This document shows positions 11,818 through 22,736 of a DNA stretch of 64,000 bases, in pieces. Below the pieces are notes generated by a model. The model saw nothing but the letters and a program-made list of their open reading frames with translations, was not told where the DNA came from and made no database searches. A program made the translations under genes and the position numbers. The stretch's first letter is position 1, and each line of letters begins with the position of its first letter. This stretch comes from Prostheceraeus crozeri (Eukaryota > Platyhelminthes > Polycladida > Euryleptidae): assembly GCA_907163375.1 (NCBI GenBank), contig CAJQUW010007937.1:310001-374000 (forward strand), given 5' to 3'.

Positions 11818-14058
11818 TATGGGTTAGTTTGTATACCTGATGATAGTAACCATGTCCCGATCTTGCAAATGTGAATGTTGGAAGGTCTGCAATTTCGTGA
11901 CTGAGCTATCTATGACAGAAACAACTAACCACTACTATTATTGAGAGAAAAAGTGTTTCCATATTTTCGAAAACAAAAATATAAAGATTGTGGAACTTCA
12001 ACCGACTTCGCACAACATAGATGATGAGGGCCATTTGAAATGAAAAACGGAATTTTATCTCAAAGCAGGGAATACATTGTAATTATTGAAGCAGTCACAC
12101 AAATTCGAAGTTTGAATTATTTGAAAGATATAGTTTGCATTTCAAAAATGTGTTGGTTTCCCTATTAATGCTGAGCTAGAGTGCTGCGAAACTCCGAGTT
12201 ATTACTCAGCATGTGTGATTGACTGACAGAATTCATGATATTCGCAGCTTTAGTTGTTGAGCCATCGACTGTCAGTATTTGAAAATATGTGAATAATGTG
12301 AAGATAAGATCATATTTCGTGTATCATGTGGTAGACTCCGGTATTTACTCGTACGCTGTCGATACAAAGTCTAAATGATAGGAAACCGAATTTTCAAAAG
12401 TATGACAGTAAAGCAAACATTTTCGCAGTTAATTTATAAAAAATAATTAAATGACTAGTGCAATAAGGAAACGGAGGCTGTTTCTGAAAATACGGCGCCC
12501 ACATCCGACGAACTTGCTACATGAAAATGAGAGATTTAAAAAGAGTTTTACAATTGAATCACAAGAAATTTTTTGTGAAATTTAGTTTTGCATGCGAAGA
12601 TTCTGTTTTACAGAAAATTCGTGCAAATCTATGAATGAATTAACCGATGCGCTGTCATTTGCAGGCACTGTTATTTGTTCATGATGTTGAATGTTTGGCA
12701 TTTGAAAGCTGCATTGTGCGCGGCGAACCTGGAAAAATAGCGCTGAAATATTCCCTGACTCATCTGATTTTTACATTCCAAGCAACTTCTCCAACCAGAT
12801 TTAAACTGTGATGTCAACAATCTGACTCAAAACAAATCCATTTTCATCATCCTACATTTAGTGTGAAGTTCTGCTGCTCTTCAGCGGTTATCTTGCTGTC
12901 TACAGTTTTCAGGATTTCTTGGCAATAGATTTGTGTGTTTTTGATAAATGCAGCCGTCAACATTGGTGTTCAATTTGCTTGTTTGCATAATGTAAATGTA
13001 ACTTTTAATAGTTCATGATTTAGTTGATGTTGTGTACCAAAAAGTCATCACGTGATGTAATCATGCACTATCTAGCCACAAGTCTCAGTCATTTGCCAGG
13101 ATGATGTAGAATGAGTATTTTGAGGTGATTTCAATGTTGCAGTGAAATGCATGAGACTGAAGAGATGATTTTTTCAACCGATATTTATCGGAATTAGACA
13201 ACAGAAGTAATACATGTATTCTAAATTGATGAGCTGGTCCTGTAACAGAAATGTTGGTTGGCTTGAGCATGTAGAAAATGATTTCAAATTTTGTTCACCT
13301 ATCTGTCCAGAGAAAATCCGAAGTCTATGTTCTATCCAAAGTGACGCACTCTATTGTCTTACTGCTCATTTTACGGCTGAAAAGTGTTTATGTAGCCTAT
13401 TACGGCATGAAAATTCAGGGTGAAACATGATGTTATGGCCAACAGTCAGTGGATGACTTGACTGAAAGATGAAAAAGTCATTGAAATTTAAGTCAAACAA
13501 GCTTTGATGCACCAAGATAAATATGTTTTCTTTTCTTAGGAGTGCATATATAGAGTAAGGATAGTGTGAAATTGTAGCCACTATGACTTAATTTGGCACG
13601 TTTGCATATTGTGATGCACTTCTGAGCTTGGTTCTATTCTTCCCCCGCCCCCCAACATTTCTGTTATTGACACCCGGAAGTGTTGCATCGTCAACGATCT
13701 TCTCTTGCTTGTACTTGTTCTCACTGGCGTGGCATAGCGTTGAGTGTGTAAAACTCCTCTTATCTGACTTGTAGAACATATACAGCCTCAGAATTAGACA
13801 ACTGCTCGTCATTTGTCTGCAGACAACAATCCCACGAAGTTCATGATCACAGCTGTACCTTGAATTCTAACTGAGTATCCAAGGCACCAATTCTTCATCT
13901 TAGGGTTCAAGTAAGACCTCTCAGTGGTGATGTGCTGTCACTCAGTGACAAATGAAGTCTATTCTGAATCCAATGTGACGAAATTTGATGAATTTGAAAA
14001 AGTTGGAAAATGTGGGGGGGGGAGAATGAAGTACCGATGAGCATAATATACATTCGTT
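11818..14058. other. no recognisable gene
   Basis: About 2.2 kb of AT-rich sequence. Open frames near 13085-13581 and 13588-13812 show no domain or splice framing. A run of nine or more G lies near 14014. Confidence 0.4.
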
Positions 14059-14545
14059 GTGAAGGTGTTCGAGTACCGTGGATCGACTGTGCAGGCGGAA
14101 AGAGGATCGGACGTAGAGATAACGAGAATTCAGGCGGACTGGGGAAGAAGATTACAGGTGTTATGTGCGACAGGAGAAATTGAAAGGGAAGATGTACAAA
14201 ACGCTGATGAGACCAGCGGTAGAAACTGTGCAGCGGAAGCGGTAGAAAAATGCAGGTGGCAGAGATGAATATGCTGAGACGGGACCGAGTGAGGAACGAG
14301 AATGTTAGATAGCGAGTGCAGGTGGGAGAAGGATAAGTTGAGAGAGACGCGTATGAGATGGCTAGGAGAGAGGAAGATGAGACAGCTAAAAGTTGGGAAA
14401 CGAAAGAGATGGAGGCCGAAGAGAAGACGGGAGGACTGCGTGACGGAAGATCTGAAGAAAACTGGAGTGAAAGAAGAAGATGCATTGGATCGAGTCCAGT
14501 GGGGGAAGGAAATCTGCATCGGCGACCCCACTTGAAGTGCGAAGA
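14059..14545 (+). mobile_element. RTE-type LINE 3' end (decayed)
   Basis: The plus strand carries the C-terminal signature of RTE-clade reverse transcriptases, split over several frames. It starts with FEYRGSTVQAERGSDVEI (family form FEYLGSxVQxdGg...EI), then MRWLGERK (family RWLGHV.R), then KRWRPKRRREDCV (family GRPKRRWxDxV). It ends with EEDALDRVQWGK and GDPT just before a stop. At least three frame changes separate these pieces, so it is a dead copy. The A/G-rich composition contrasts with the surroundings and extends into a short 3' tail to about 14580. The long antisense frame (13907-14563) is a shadow of this purine-rich strand. Confidence 0.85.
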
Positions 14546-14580
14546 AAAAGAGGAATCATGCATTGCATTCTTTACATGAG

Positions 14581-14880
14581 TGTAAGGAAGTTACAATTAT
14601 CTATGACATGTATAGCTCTGAATAATCTACGCAAACCTACAGCAATTCAAAAGAAAGACAAATTACTCAATCGCAAGAACAGTAATTGCTAGATGAAATT
14701 CCACGAACTCGTAGGTAATAGAGTGATGTTCGCAAGCGTGCCGGTCCATGTTGCCGATGGCAGGTAATACAGGCGTCCGTGGAAGCAGTGGTCCATGAAG
14801 AATATAAATCAAAGAATTTCAAGGCAAGTCGTTTAATAATAGCAACCGCTTCCAGGCGAACTCGGACAATTGATCAAATA
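14581..14880. other. no recognisable gene
   Basis: Spacer between the RTE tail and the palindromic tRNA-like pair; nothing recognised. Confidence 0.4.
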
Positions 14881-15210
14881 ATTCAATGACTCCGGCTTTC
14901 ACGAGGTTGAAATGATATTTCAATGCGCCTTGTTCTTGGCACCATCATGAAAAATGGCTTGCCGGCTGGGAATCGAACCCAGTCCTCGAACTGCTCAGGC
15001 GGCATTAGGATCACCAAGACCAGCGAAGCACACCCTCCATGATCGTGTCAAGAGCAAGTAAAGCTTTCAGCGCACATGCTTGCATGCCGCCGTTAGCAGT
15101 TCGAAGACTGGGTTCCATTCCCAGCCGGCAAGCCATTTTTCATGGTGGTGCCAAGACCAAGGCGCATTGAAATGTCATTTCGACCTCGTGAAGGCCGGAG
15201 GCATTGAATC
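14881..15210. repeat. head-to-head palindrome of two tRNA-like SINE units
   Basis: Left arm 14881-15007 and right arm about 15083-15210 are inverted copies, alike at most positions, with a spacer of about 75 bp. Each arm read outward has a tRNA-like B-box and T-arm followed by gccggcaagccatttttcat and a shared tail ending near cctcgtgaa.gccgg. On the minus strand of the left arm the B-box is GGTTCGATTCCC. On the plus strand of the right arm it reads ggttccattccc, with the canonical CGA lost. The heads face each other and the tails face out. Either two SINEs inserted head to head, or one foldback element captured tRNA-like ends. Confidence 0.8.
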
Positions 15211-15997
15211 ATAAAAAGTCCTCTAATCCACATTTTTGTGTAACTCCTATTTTCTGTATCTCCCTTTCACGACAATTTTCCGTAATTTTCGTGAATCAGC
15301 TGAAAATTTTGTTAGGTCTGGTGATTCGTGTAAAAAAACAATAAAAATGAAGTGGGTTAGGTAGGGAAATCAAGATTTTCTGAATTTTTGTATGTAAGTA
15401 GAGATGTGTTAATTTCTTGCAAATTATTCCTCAATCAAGCATTCAAACAACTTTAGGCACAATCAAAATTCCATATTCCAATACATGAAGCTTTGTTATT
15501 ACCTCTTTGATAATGGACCAGTGTGACATTAAATGAAATTCAAATTCTATCATGTCATGTAAAAAAAATCGTACAAAAAATCGTACGTTTACAAATCGTG
15601 AGATATTTAAAAAAAAGATGTTCATTTTTACCCTCATAATTGAAAATAGTATATTTTTCCTCGACCAACAAGTTGACAGTGAAACATTTTAGAATAGAAT
15701 ATTCTTTATTGGTTAACATGAAGGTAAGCACATTACAATCAATCAAATGGACATTATAATAACTATTTACAAAATCTTATAAAAGATGAGCTAAAACGTT
15801 TCGTTCAAGCACTTGGTGGACATCAAGTCAATTTTGATCACATCAATAGTTAGTCCAAGTGTAGAACATTGAGGATGGCAATGTAAGTGACTAGGTGTGA
15901 ACTGTGATTTCTTAGGGGTCTTATTGCTGCCACACAGTGATACAGAGGCTGTATTAATGAGGAAATATCTCTAAATAAAAATAAAGATTTGTAGCAG
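15211..15997. other. no recognisable gene
   Basis: AT-rich sequence with many homopolymer tracts. Minus-strand open frames near 15443-15746 have low complexity and no domain. Confidence 0.4.
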
Positions 15998-16025
15998 ATG
16001 TCGAGCTCAAGTGCCACTGCTAGGG
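15998..16025 (+). CDS. possible tiny leader exon, phase 1 donor
   Basis: An ATG opens MSSSSATAR and reaches a gg|gtaaag donor after nine codons plus one base. Splicing to the adenylate kinase phase-1 acceptor would give MSSSSATAR-G-AKKEGG. The start context is weak (C at -3, T at +4), the donor is not ideal and such coincidences are common, so this is only a candidate. Reading on without splicing gives a 64-codon frame of no recognised family. Confidence 0.12.
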
Positions 16026-16534
16026 GTAAAGTTCAGCTCACCAAGAACTCCAGTGTGAACCATGAAGCACAATTACAGTACAACAAACGCCGTTGTTTTT
16101 GTTTATTGGCTTCCATAAATCCTCTTGGATCGGATTTTAGTCCCTGCATCAAAATCATACTTCAGTATCTAAATGATGTTGAATTGATTTAAACATAATT
16201 TCGGACAATCACATTGTCAGTAGAATTTGACTCAATCAATTTATTGACATGGAAACTTGATGCAATCATTATGCTGTTAACTGAAAGTTCATGTCATCAA
16301 TAGATTAAAATTGGAAATATTGAGCAATTAATTAATTGGAATTCAATTTATTTAGGAACAGTGACTGTGCAAGTTACAGCACTTTATTCCCTTTTAGTCC
16401 TTTGCACTCTATTATCCCACAGAGACTTGAACGAAGTGGGCAGTACATCATAGAGCTCTCTCGAGCCGCGCGTAGACAACGACAGTTTCAACTGTTTATC
16501 GCAAAATATTGAAACTGACTGCAATATGTGATAA
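16026..16534. other. no recognisable gene
   Basis: No feature supported here other than ordinary AT-rich sequence. Confidence 0.4.
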
Positions 16535-16943
16535 CTAGACACCGACATCTCAAGTGAATATTTTTGTCATTTTAGGTTTTTTATAGGTGAATGATTTTAC
16601 AAATTTAGGTTGTATATTAAGGTGAATCAAAAATCCATTAAAATATCTAGATTCATTGAGAGCATTAAGAATTAAAAGAATTAGAAACCATGACCAGAAA
16701 CATGTGGCACTACCCACAATCACTCATCAATGTCCTCATTATTTCGATTATAAAAGTAATTCGTTACGGGTACAACGATTTTCTCAAGGTTTTCCAATAT
16801 GAGTATATGTAAATGAGTTAATCAAATAGCAAGTTTTTGTCGTAATGACAATATATTTAGGTGATTTAGGTGCTTTTACAAAATATCAGGAATTAAGGTA
16901 AAAAATTCATTTTAGGTTGTTCACCTAAATTGTCGCTGTCTAG
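16535..16943. mobile_element. short TIR element with many TTTAGGT motifs
   Basis: The ends are inverted: ctagacaccgaca at the left and tgtcgctgtctag at the right. They are flanked by an identical tgataa (16529-16534 and 16944-16949). The interior holds many copies of tttaggt or close variants (taggtg, ttaaggt), clustered near both ends. Clustered subterminal motifs are typical of transposase-binding sites in hAT-like elements. The 6-bp duplication is shorter than the usual hAT 8 bp, so the superfamily is tentative. It has no coding capacity, so it is a MITE of about 409 bp. Confidence 0.65.
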
Positions 16944-16949
16944 TGATAA

Positions 16950-17235
16950 CCAACCATGATGCTGGTCTTATTTTGTATGTTCATTCCTTCCACGATAACG
17001 TTGGAATTTGACATTTTTGTACTGAAATGATCGATTTTCATTATTTGAAATGTAAACAATTTCTCTCTCTTACAAGAAGTTAAAAGAATCAGTTTAAAAA
17101 AACAAAATTGGAATGATAAAAGCTAGAAATTATCAAATCATTGTCCTACTAAGTTCCTTTAAAGCAATCCTTACAGATAAAAAAGGCACATAGCATTTAG
17201 AAAAAAATCTGGCTCAGAACCTGAAAGACTTGCCA
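16950..17235. other. no recognisable gene
   Basis: Short spacer; nothing recognised. Confidence 0.4.
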
Positions 17236-17953
17236 TCAATTGCGATCTCTTTCTGCCCAATTGTACGTTGCTTGTGCGCCAAAAAGCGATCGGGCATTGC
17301 AACGCATTAACGCCATCAATAACTTTCTCGAAATTGCATCTCTAACTTCGGAAAAGCGGGATCCATCTGCATTGATATTTTTCCACCGATTCGTGAGAAA
17401 ACATCTTTCGACTCCTTCCCCCATTCTCCAAAAACAGACACCGCCATTGGTAGGCATCTCCACCCGAGTTCTGCACACTTCCGACTTTCATCGATGTCAA
17501 GGAAAGATCTTACGGTTGTATACGCTACAGAAGTATTGTTAGAAGTCAGTAGGTGTACTACCATAAGATCAATCGCGCCCGGTCGTTCAAGACTCCGGTC
17601 TGGAAGCAAGATGTCGGCAGGTCGTCTATAAACGTCTGTTAATTCCAAGTCAGCGCCCCTCTCAATGTTTGGTCGCAGATTTGCCCAGTGGTGTGTCTTG
17701 AAATCACATCCGGACTTCTTTGCATGTTAGAGCTTGGAGTCCAAATAGGTCCAGTGCTACGTCCGGACATCTAGAACAGCAGCATCACCCTTAAAAAAGA
17801 GATGCCTAGCGACCATTTTGCCAATATCAGATACTCGTTAGGTGACAGACGTAGACCCAAACCTGGTGATGGCATCGCAGCAATCCAAGATGAAGCATCA
17901 GAGGAACTGATGGAATTCACGCGCACTGAATGCGCACCATTTGCTTGACTTTT
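17236..17953 (-). mobile_element. fossil of a reverse-transcriptase-linked element, C-terminal region
   Basis: On the minus strand the order of motifs matches the region downstream of reverse transcriptase in a widespread eukaryotic mobile-element family. They are SSWIAAMPSPGLGLRLSP, then ILAKWSLGISF, then a cysteine/histidine-type patch, then RRPADILLP with a following AIDLMVV, then FGEWGKES, then LMALMRCNARSLFGA. The RPAD...ID spacing resembles a nuclease-like fold. The copy is broken, in several frames, and no reverse-transcriptase core or element ends are visible nearby. It is an old remnant. I cannot place it firmly among LINE, DIRS or related classes. Confidence 0.65.
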
Positions 17954-19281
17954 CATTGTTTTATTTATTTAGATAATCCCTGGATGAAATTATTCGCATC
18001 AGCTTAATAATTATACATGATAATCATGTCCATGCTTGATGACATGTATGTCAGAAGCTCATACAAAACACGCATTTTCGCTAGACAATGCATGAACTGA
18101 ATACACCATTCAGTGTTTACACAAATCTCGTCTTCACATATTGATTAACAGTTTGAAGAGCGTCGATTGAAGTCAATCGTATTTGTACTAGAATGTTACT
18201 TCCTTTTTTCTCGCCTCGATTTTCGGAAACTCTGCTGTTGTCTCATATTTTAGCGCTTGGGTTGTACAGTGTGGGAAGATGTTTCTAGCGCTATACATCC
18301 TCCCAGACATCTCAGTTACCATAGCAACCAAGGCAGCCGTGATTAAGTCGATTTGGCTTTGACACAGACAGGATTGCATTCTTGCTGGAGTCTCCTTTAC
18401 ATGTCCTCGTGAGGACACATCGGCTGAGTTAGCATGCCGCAAACTGCACCGCGGTTTCTGTCCTCTGCGAAGTTGCGAGTTTCATGCTCATGCCCAAAAT
18501 GAGTCATGAAATTGGTTTCGAAATTATCGATTGTTTAGTCCCATTTCATAGCAACTTAATAGATCAAATTCTCTTCGATCTCCGAATTTGCTGAATAACG
18601 CTTTGCTGAATTTCCCAGAAGCACGTCTGAAACAGCCAACGTCACATGTTTTGAGCAGAATTCTAATTCGATTATGCGAAAAATTGCCTAGAAGATATTT
18701 AAATAGTGAATTCGAAATTCTTGTTAATTGTTTGTAATCGTATTAATTTGATTACTCATTAATTCAACCGACTCATCGTTGTGTGACTAAACTCGTGGCT
18801 GTTGACATATCAAATTCAAAATGCACAAGCAATAGGCGCTAAGATGCAACTTCAACAACTTGACGGCAGATCAAATTATCAAAATGGTTCACAAATACAT
18901 ATTGCCCACTCCCCTTAATATTCATTCAATAAACGACTCGTCCACAATTCCCCCAAACACTTTCTTGTCGATGAGGCCTTAACTCTTTGACCTGTGTTTT
19001 GGAATCCTTGTATGTAAATGCTATAATAGTGTTGCTCCAGCATACCTATCTCAATCTGACCAGCGCGTGGAGCCAATGTCTGCACCTCGCCCCCAGCATC
19101 TCGAGCTATGGGTGCTTTTTTCGGTATCAAGTCAAAATGATCTTCATAAAACTGTCCAAGGGAAAGTCACTAAGTAATACAGATGGTCAGAAGTGCTTTT
19201 GAGGCATAAGATAGAACTTTTTCGATATTTTTTACCTTATCAAGTATACGAGCTCCGATGGTCATGATACCTGTACTGAGC
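17954..19281. other. no recognisable gene
   Basis: A relatively GC-rich patch at about 18180-18480 carries an 84-codon minus-strand frame without a recognisable domain. The remainder is AT-rich. No element ends seen. Confidence 0.4.
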
Positions 19282-20432
19282 GCTGTATATAAGGTTTACA
19301 ATCTCGAGCCGTTTTCTCAATCCCGGGATTTTCGAGACTGGCTAATCGCAATCCCGGGATCTCGATCGAGATTTATATATACTGTATATGTTTTTAATCA
19401 TTAAGTTTCAAGAAATATTTCAAAAGACGATACGTGCTTGTCAACTGATGTGATAATGAGTATTGGCAAAAGATTTTCTATATCTGTGTAAGCAACTGTC
19501 TGCACCATCTTCACAATCATGAAATGACAAGTAAAATGAAGTCTATTTTGTTAAATTTGATGTAATATTAGCTGAGCTATCGCCAATTTTGTGTTTCGAA
19601 GACTTTCTGTCAACGGTACTCACTTATCAGTTGAGCATACATGTACATTCACTTAGAGAGCAAATGCATTTTTTGACATAACTTCTGAACCACTGGGTCG
19701 ATTTTGATGAACGAAACATTGTCTTCATCACAACAACAAGATGAATACAACTGCAATGTCATTTTGTCGATAACTGATGATTTTTTTCAAATTGTCTTTC
19801 ACCGTCAATTAATCACCGAGACACAATTCGTTGTCGATGTGTGAAAACCAACACACCGCAGCTGCAGTAGCAGTCCGGTGACCTGTCAATAGAGCGAATT
19901 CGGGAGACTCACTGGGTTGAATGACGGTTTCTTCGACGGTTTTTCCCTCAAAGACCGCAAACCGCAAATCTAGCTCTGTCTGAACGAGCCTTGAACGGGC
20001 CTTTAGTCGTTATTTTAAATCGTTGTGATTTGTCTTTCAGCTATCAATTTACGAAGTATTTTCAGTTTACAGAAGCAATACTAGTAGCAGTGTCACAACA
20101 CTGTTTATTAAGCGTCTGAACGGTTTGTGTCACGGCATTGATTTAGCCCAGATTTCGCGCTGCTCCTCGGCACTAATGTCATCATGTGAACGAGGCTTAA
20201 CCAGCTAGCTCGGCAAATACAGCACATTAGCAATTTATCAAACTTGGAACATAAAAAATTTAGATGCATTTTCAAAAAAGCCATTGACTCTCTTAACTAT
20301 GTCACTTAGAAGGAACTCAGGGCCAATCTTTCAAATATCTCGAAATACCTCGAGATCTCGAAGACGTAATCCCGGGATTTTTAATCTCGGAAATAGGGTC
20401 GAGATCCCGGGATTGTAAACCCTAGCTGTATA
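19282..20432. mobile_element. hAT-like non-autonomous element with 8-bp target duplication
   Basis: The element body is 19290-20424. It starts taaggtttacaatc and ends gattgtaaaccct(a), an inverted match of about 13 bp, and both ends contain repeated atcccgggat and ctcgag-type palindromes close to the terminus. It is flanked on both sides by the same eight bases, gctgtata (19282-19289 and 20425-20432), which is the hAT target-duplication length. No transposase reading frame is recognisable in the 1135-bp interior, so it is a deleted or MITE-like member. Confidence 0.85.
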
Positions 20433-22140
20433 CAAACCGTCCTTATGACTGATTGAACGACTTGCCAATCAATATAGTCCTGATTTCGTTTTTGAGCTTT
20501 CAGTGCGATTCTTAAAGTTTGCTCAATTTTATCCATTAAGGTATTTATTGGCGTACTGTAGTTTGTGAACGTGCATACTGTGGTGTCTACATCTAGTCAC
20601 CGACTATTTTGCCTGGTTTATCTGTAGGGTGATAAATGATGATAATCAGATAATCAACAGTATTAGTAAGATGAATTACATGTAAAGTCAAAATGTATTC
20701 GAATTTGCGATAACACATGTTATCTAGACATATTCGTGTGACTAACTGGCTATGGGCGCTCACGAGCTACTGATATCATTCTTCTTATTTTGCCGATAGC
20801 TTTGACATTCCTCCGCATGCACAGATTTGTAAATCAGACGCCGGTCAAAGCCAAAACAGAAACTACAATTCTTGACCGGATATTCAGAAAACTGAAGCCG
20901 AAACCGAATATTCAGACAAACTCAATAAAAACGCACCCGGACAATGCAACATTTACTATTTATGGCATTCATGAAGCAGTTTCTTTTTGTTAATTCTCTT
21001 AAACACATGGTTCCCAATATTAATTTCACAACAACGGGTAGATAGAATAATGATTTATTAAGCTCCGTCCTCAGATGGAAAATGGGAACAGACCTGAATA
21101 GATGTTATTTCATCCACTGTCAGGAATCCTCGGAAGACCTATTTCACATTCTTTCACATCAATACAACTCACATATTAATATGCAGCCATACCCGAGGTA
21201 GATTTGAGATATTTGAGAATATAAATTTCCTCGAATATTCATCTACTCGTTGGTGTGCCAGTAATTATCAATAAATGTTGTAATTTGAAAACACCTAGGA
21301 CTTCTTCCTTGAGAAGTTATGTCATTCATTCAACGTGAACAATGAAATATGGCGCTTCATAAACATGTCTACGCGCCTTTCATCACGCTCAACCGCACTC
21401 AACATTTCTCTACTTTGAGAACAAATTTTGAACTATTTTTCCCAATTTTTCTTTGTTTTTTTTCTTGAACCTCTGTCCGTGGTGAGGTATCATCTCAAGG
21501 GCTGTGTCAGGATCGAAATGAGTTGAAGGAAATTTCGTTACCACAGTCGTTAGTGAGTCATTCTTGACGGCCAAACTGGCACAGCACGCGGAGATGAGAA
21601 GAGAAATGTCTCTTTGTCCGGTCCGCTTCTGACGTTTCATCAAATGAGGACGGCGGTAGGGACATTCTCTGAGCTTGCCTATAACTGGGATAGAAAATCA
21701 GAAACATAACGATTGAACACTGTTTGAATCTCTTTGTCAAACAGTTATTGTTTCAATGTAACTGCCTTGATGAACAGATGAATCATCAAGGTCGCAGACG
21801 TGTTGTGGATCCGCGTGACCATTTCGAGACGGCGTATGTCGTGCTAAGGTGTGACTCACTTGGCGAGTCAATAACGGAAATCCATTAATCCCTTGAAATT
21901 TCTCCTAGACTTGTATGACAGTGACTTGTTGTTACCTCTGCGGTTGTTACACACGGAGGGAATTCTCGCCGAGACTCATGGAATGTCACTGTGATATGTT
22001 TACGTTCCGTGATAATGACATTTCACCTCTGCGAGGCATCAGTTAAAACGACAGTAGAATAGATTAATGAAGCCGAAAACTCAAGCTGAAGACACATCAC
22101 ATTCACAATTCATTCAAATTTTATTTTGACATTATGCGAA
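20433..22140. other. no recognisable gene
   Basis: Open frames near 20790-20993 and on the minus strand at 21410-21740 lack domains or splice framing. Nothing else supported. Confidence 0.4.
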
Positions 22141-22200
22141 CTAGGGATGCACCGGATTTCAAATCCGGTCGGATTTTCGGCATCTGAAATGCTGGAATTT
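22141..22200. mobile_element. possible hAT-type element end
   Basis: ctagggatgcaccggatttc followed by an inverted aatccggt...attttcggc block resembles the tagggatgcaccga terminus found in some hAT elements. No matching opposite end (ggtgcatccct) was found downstream, so at most a one-sided remnant. Confidence 0.3.
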
Positions 22201-22247
22201 TACCCACTGCCGTTATTTATCGCTCTTCTAAAGAACTTTATAATATA

Positions 22248-22734
22248 CAGGGTGGCCCAGATATAGCATACTAGTTTTAAAAGCGTGTAGCTTCAAGTAG
22301 AAGAAACATATTATAGTGTAACATGTGTCATTTTGAAGGTGAAGACACCCCATTTGTTCTCCAAAAGTGCATTTTGACCTTTACTAAATTCTTTTTTCTC
22401 TATATTCTCCACAGCATTTTGCGATTTATATAAAAATCAAGTATTTTTAATACCATTCAGGTTTGAAAGAACGTAGCGAGTAACTGATCCACTCAGATAT
22501 CTATGCTGTGTTGTTCATTGACTGGTCATGGTCATTCAATCAATATTCAAATTTCAATGAATAATCGATCAGTCGTGATATTGAACTCATTGCAAGATTG
22601 AGAGCGCGGGGTCAGTGACTTTCCTGTTCAATGATGAGTGAAAGATTCACACCGTGAGAGCGTTTCCTAATCGCAGCCTGGTATGAGTTCTTTCATCTTT
22701 AATAATAATTCCCAGCTATATCTGGGCCACCCTG
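22248..22734. mobile_element. mariner-type MITE, 487 bp
   Basis: Inverted termini cagggtggcccagatatagc match exactly at both ends, with TA just outside each (22246-22247 and 22735-22736). This is the form of a Tc1/mariner target. No transposase frame exists inside. It lies about 100 bp after the possible hAT end, so it may have inserted into that older element. Confidence 0.9.
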
Positions 22735-22736
22735 TA

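Noticed and set aside
13907-14563. 218-codon minus-strand open frame, the longest in the window
   Set aside because: It is the antisense of the purine-rich RTE LINE tail, giving a Ser/Pro/Phe-rich low-complexity translation. The plus strand carries the recognisable protein signature.
14940-15040. Functional tRNA gene on the minus strand
   Set aside because: The B-box is good but no acceptor stem or anticodon arm forms, and the unit is repeated in an inverted SINE-like partner.
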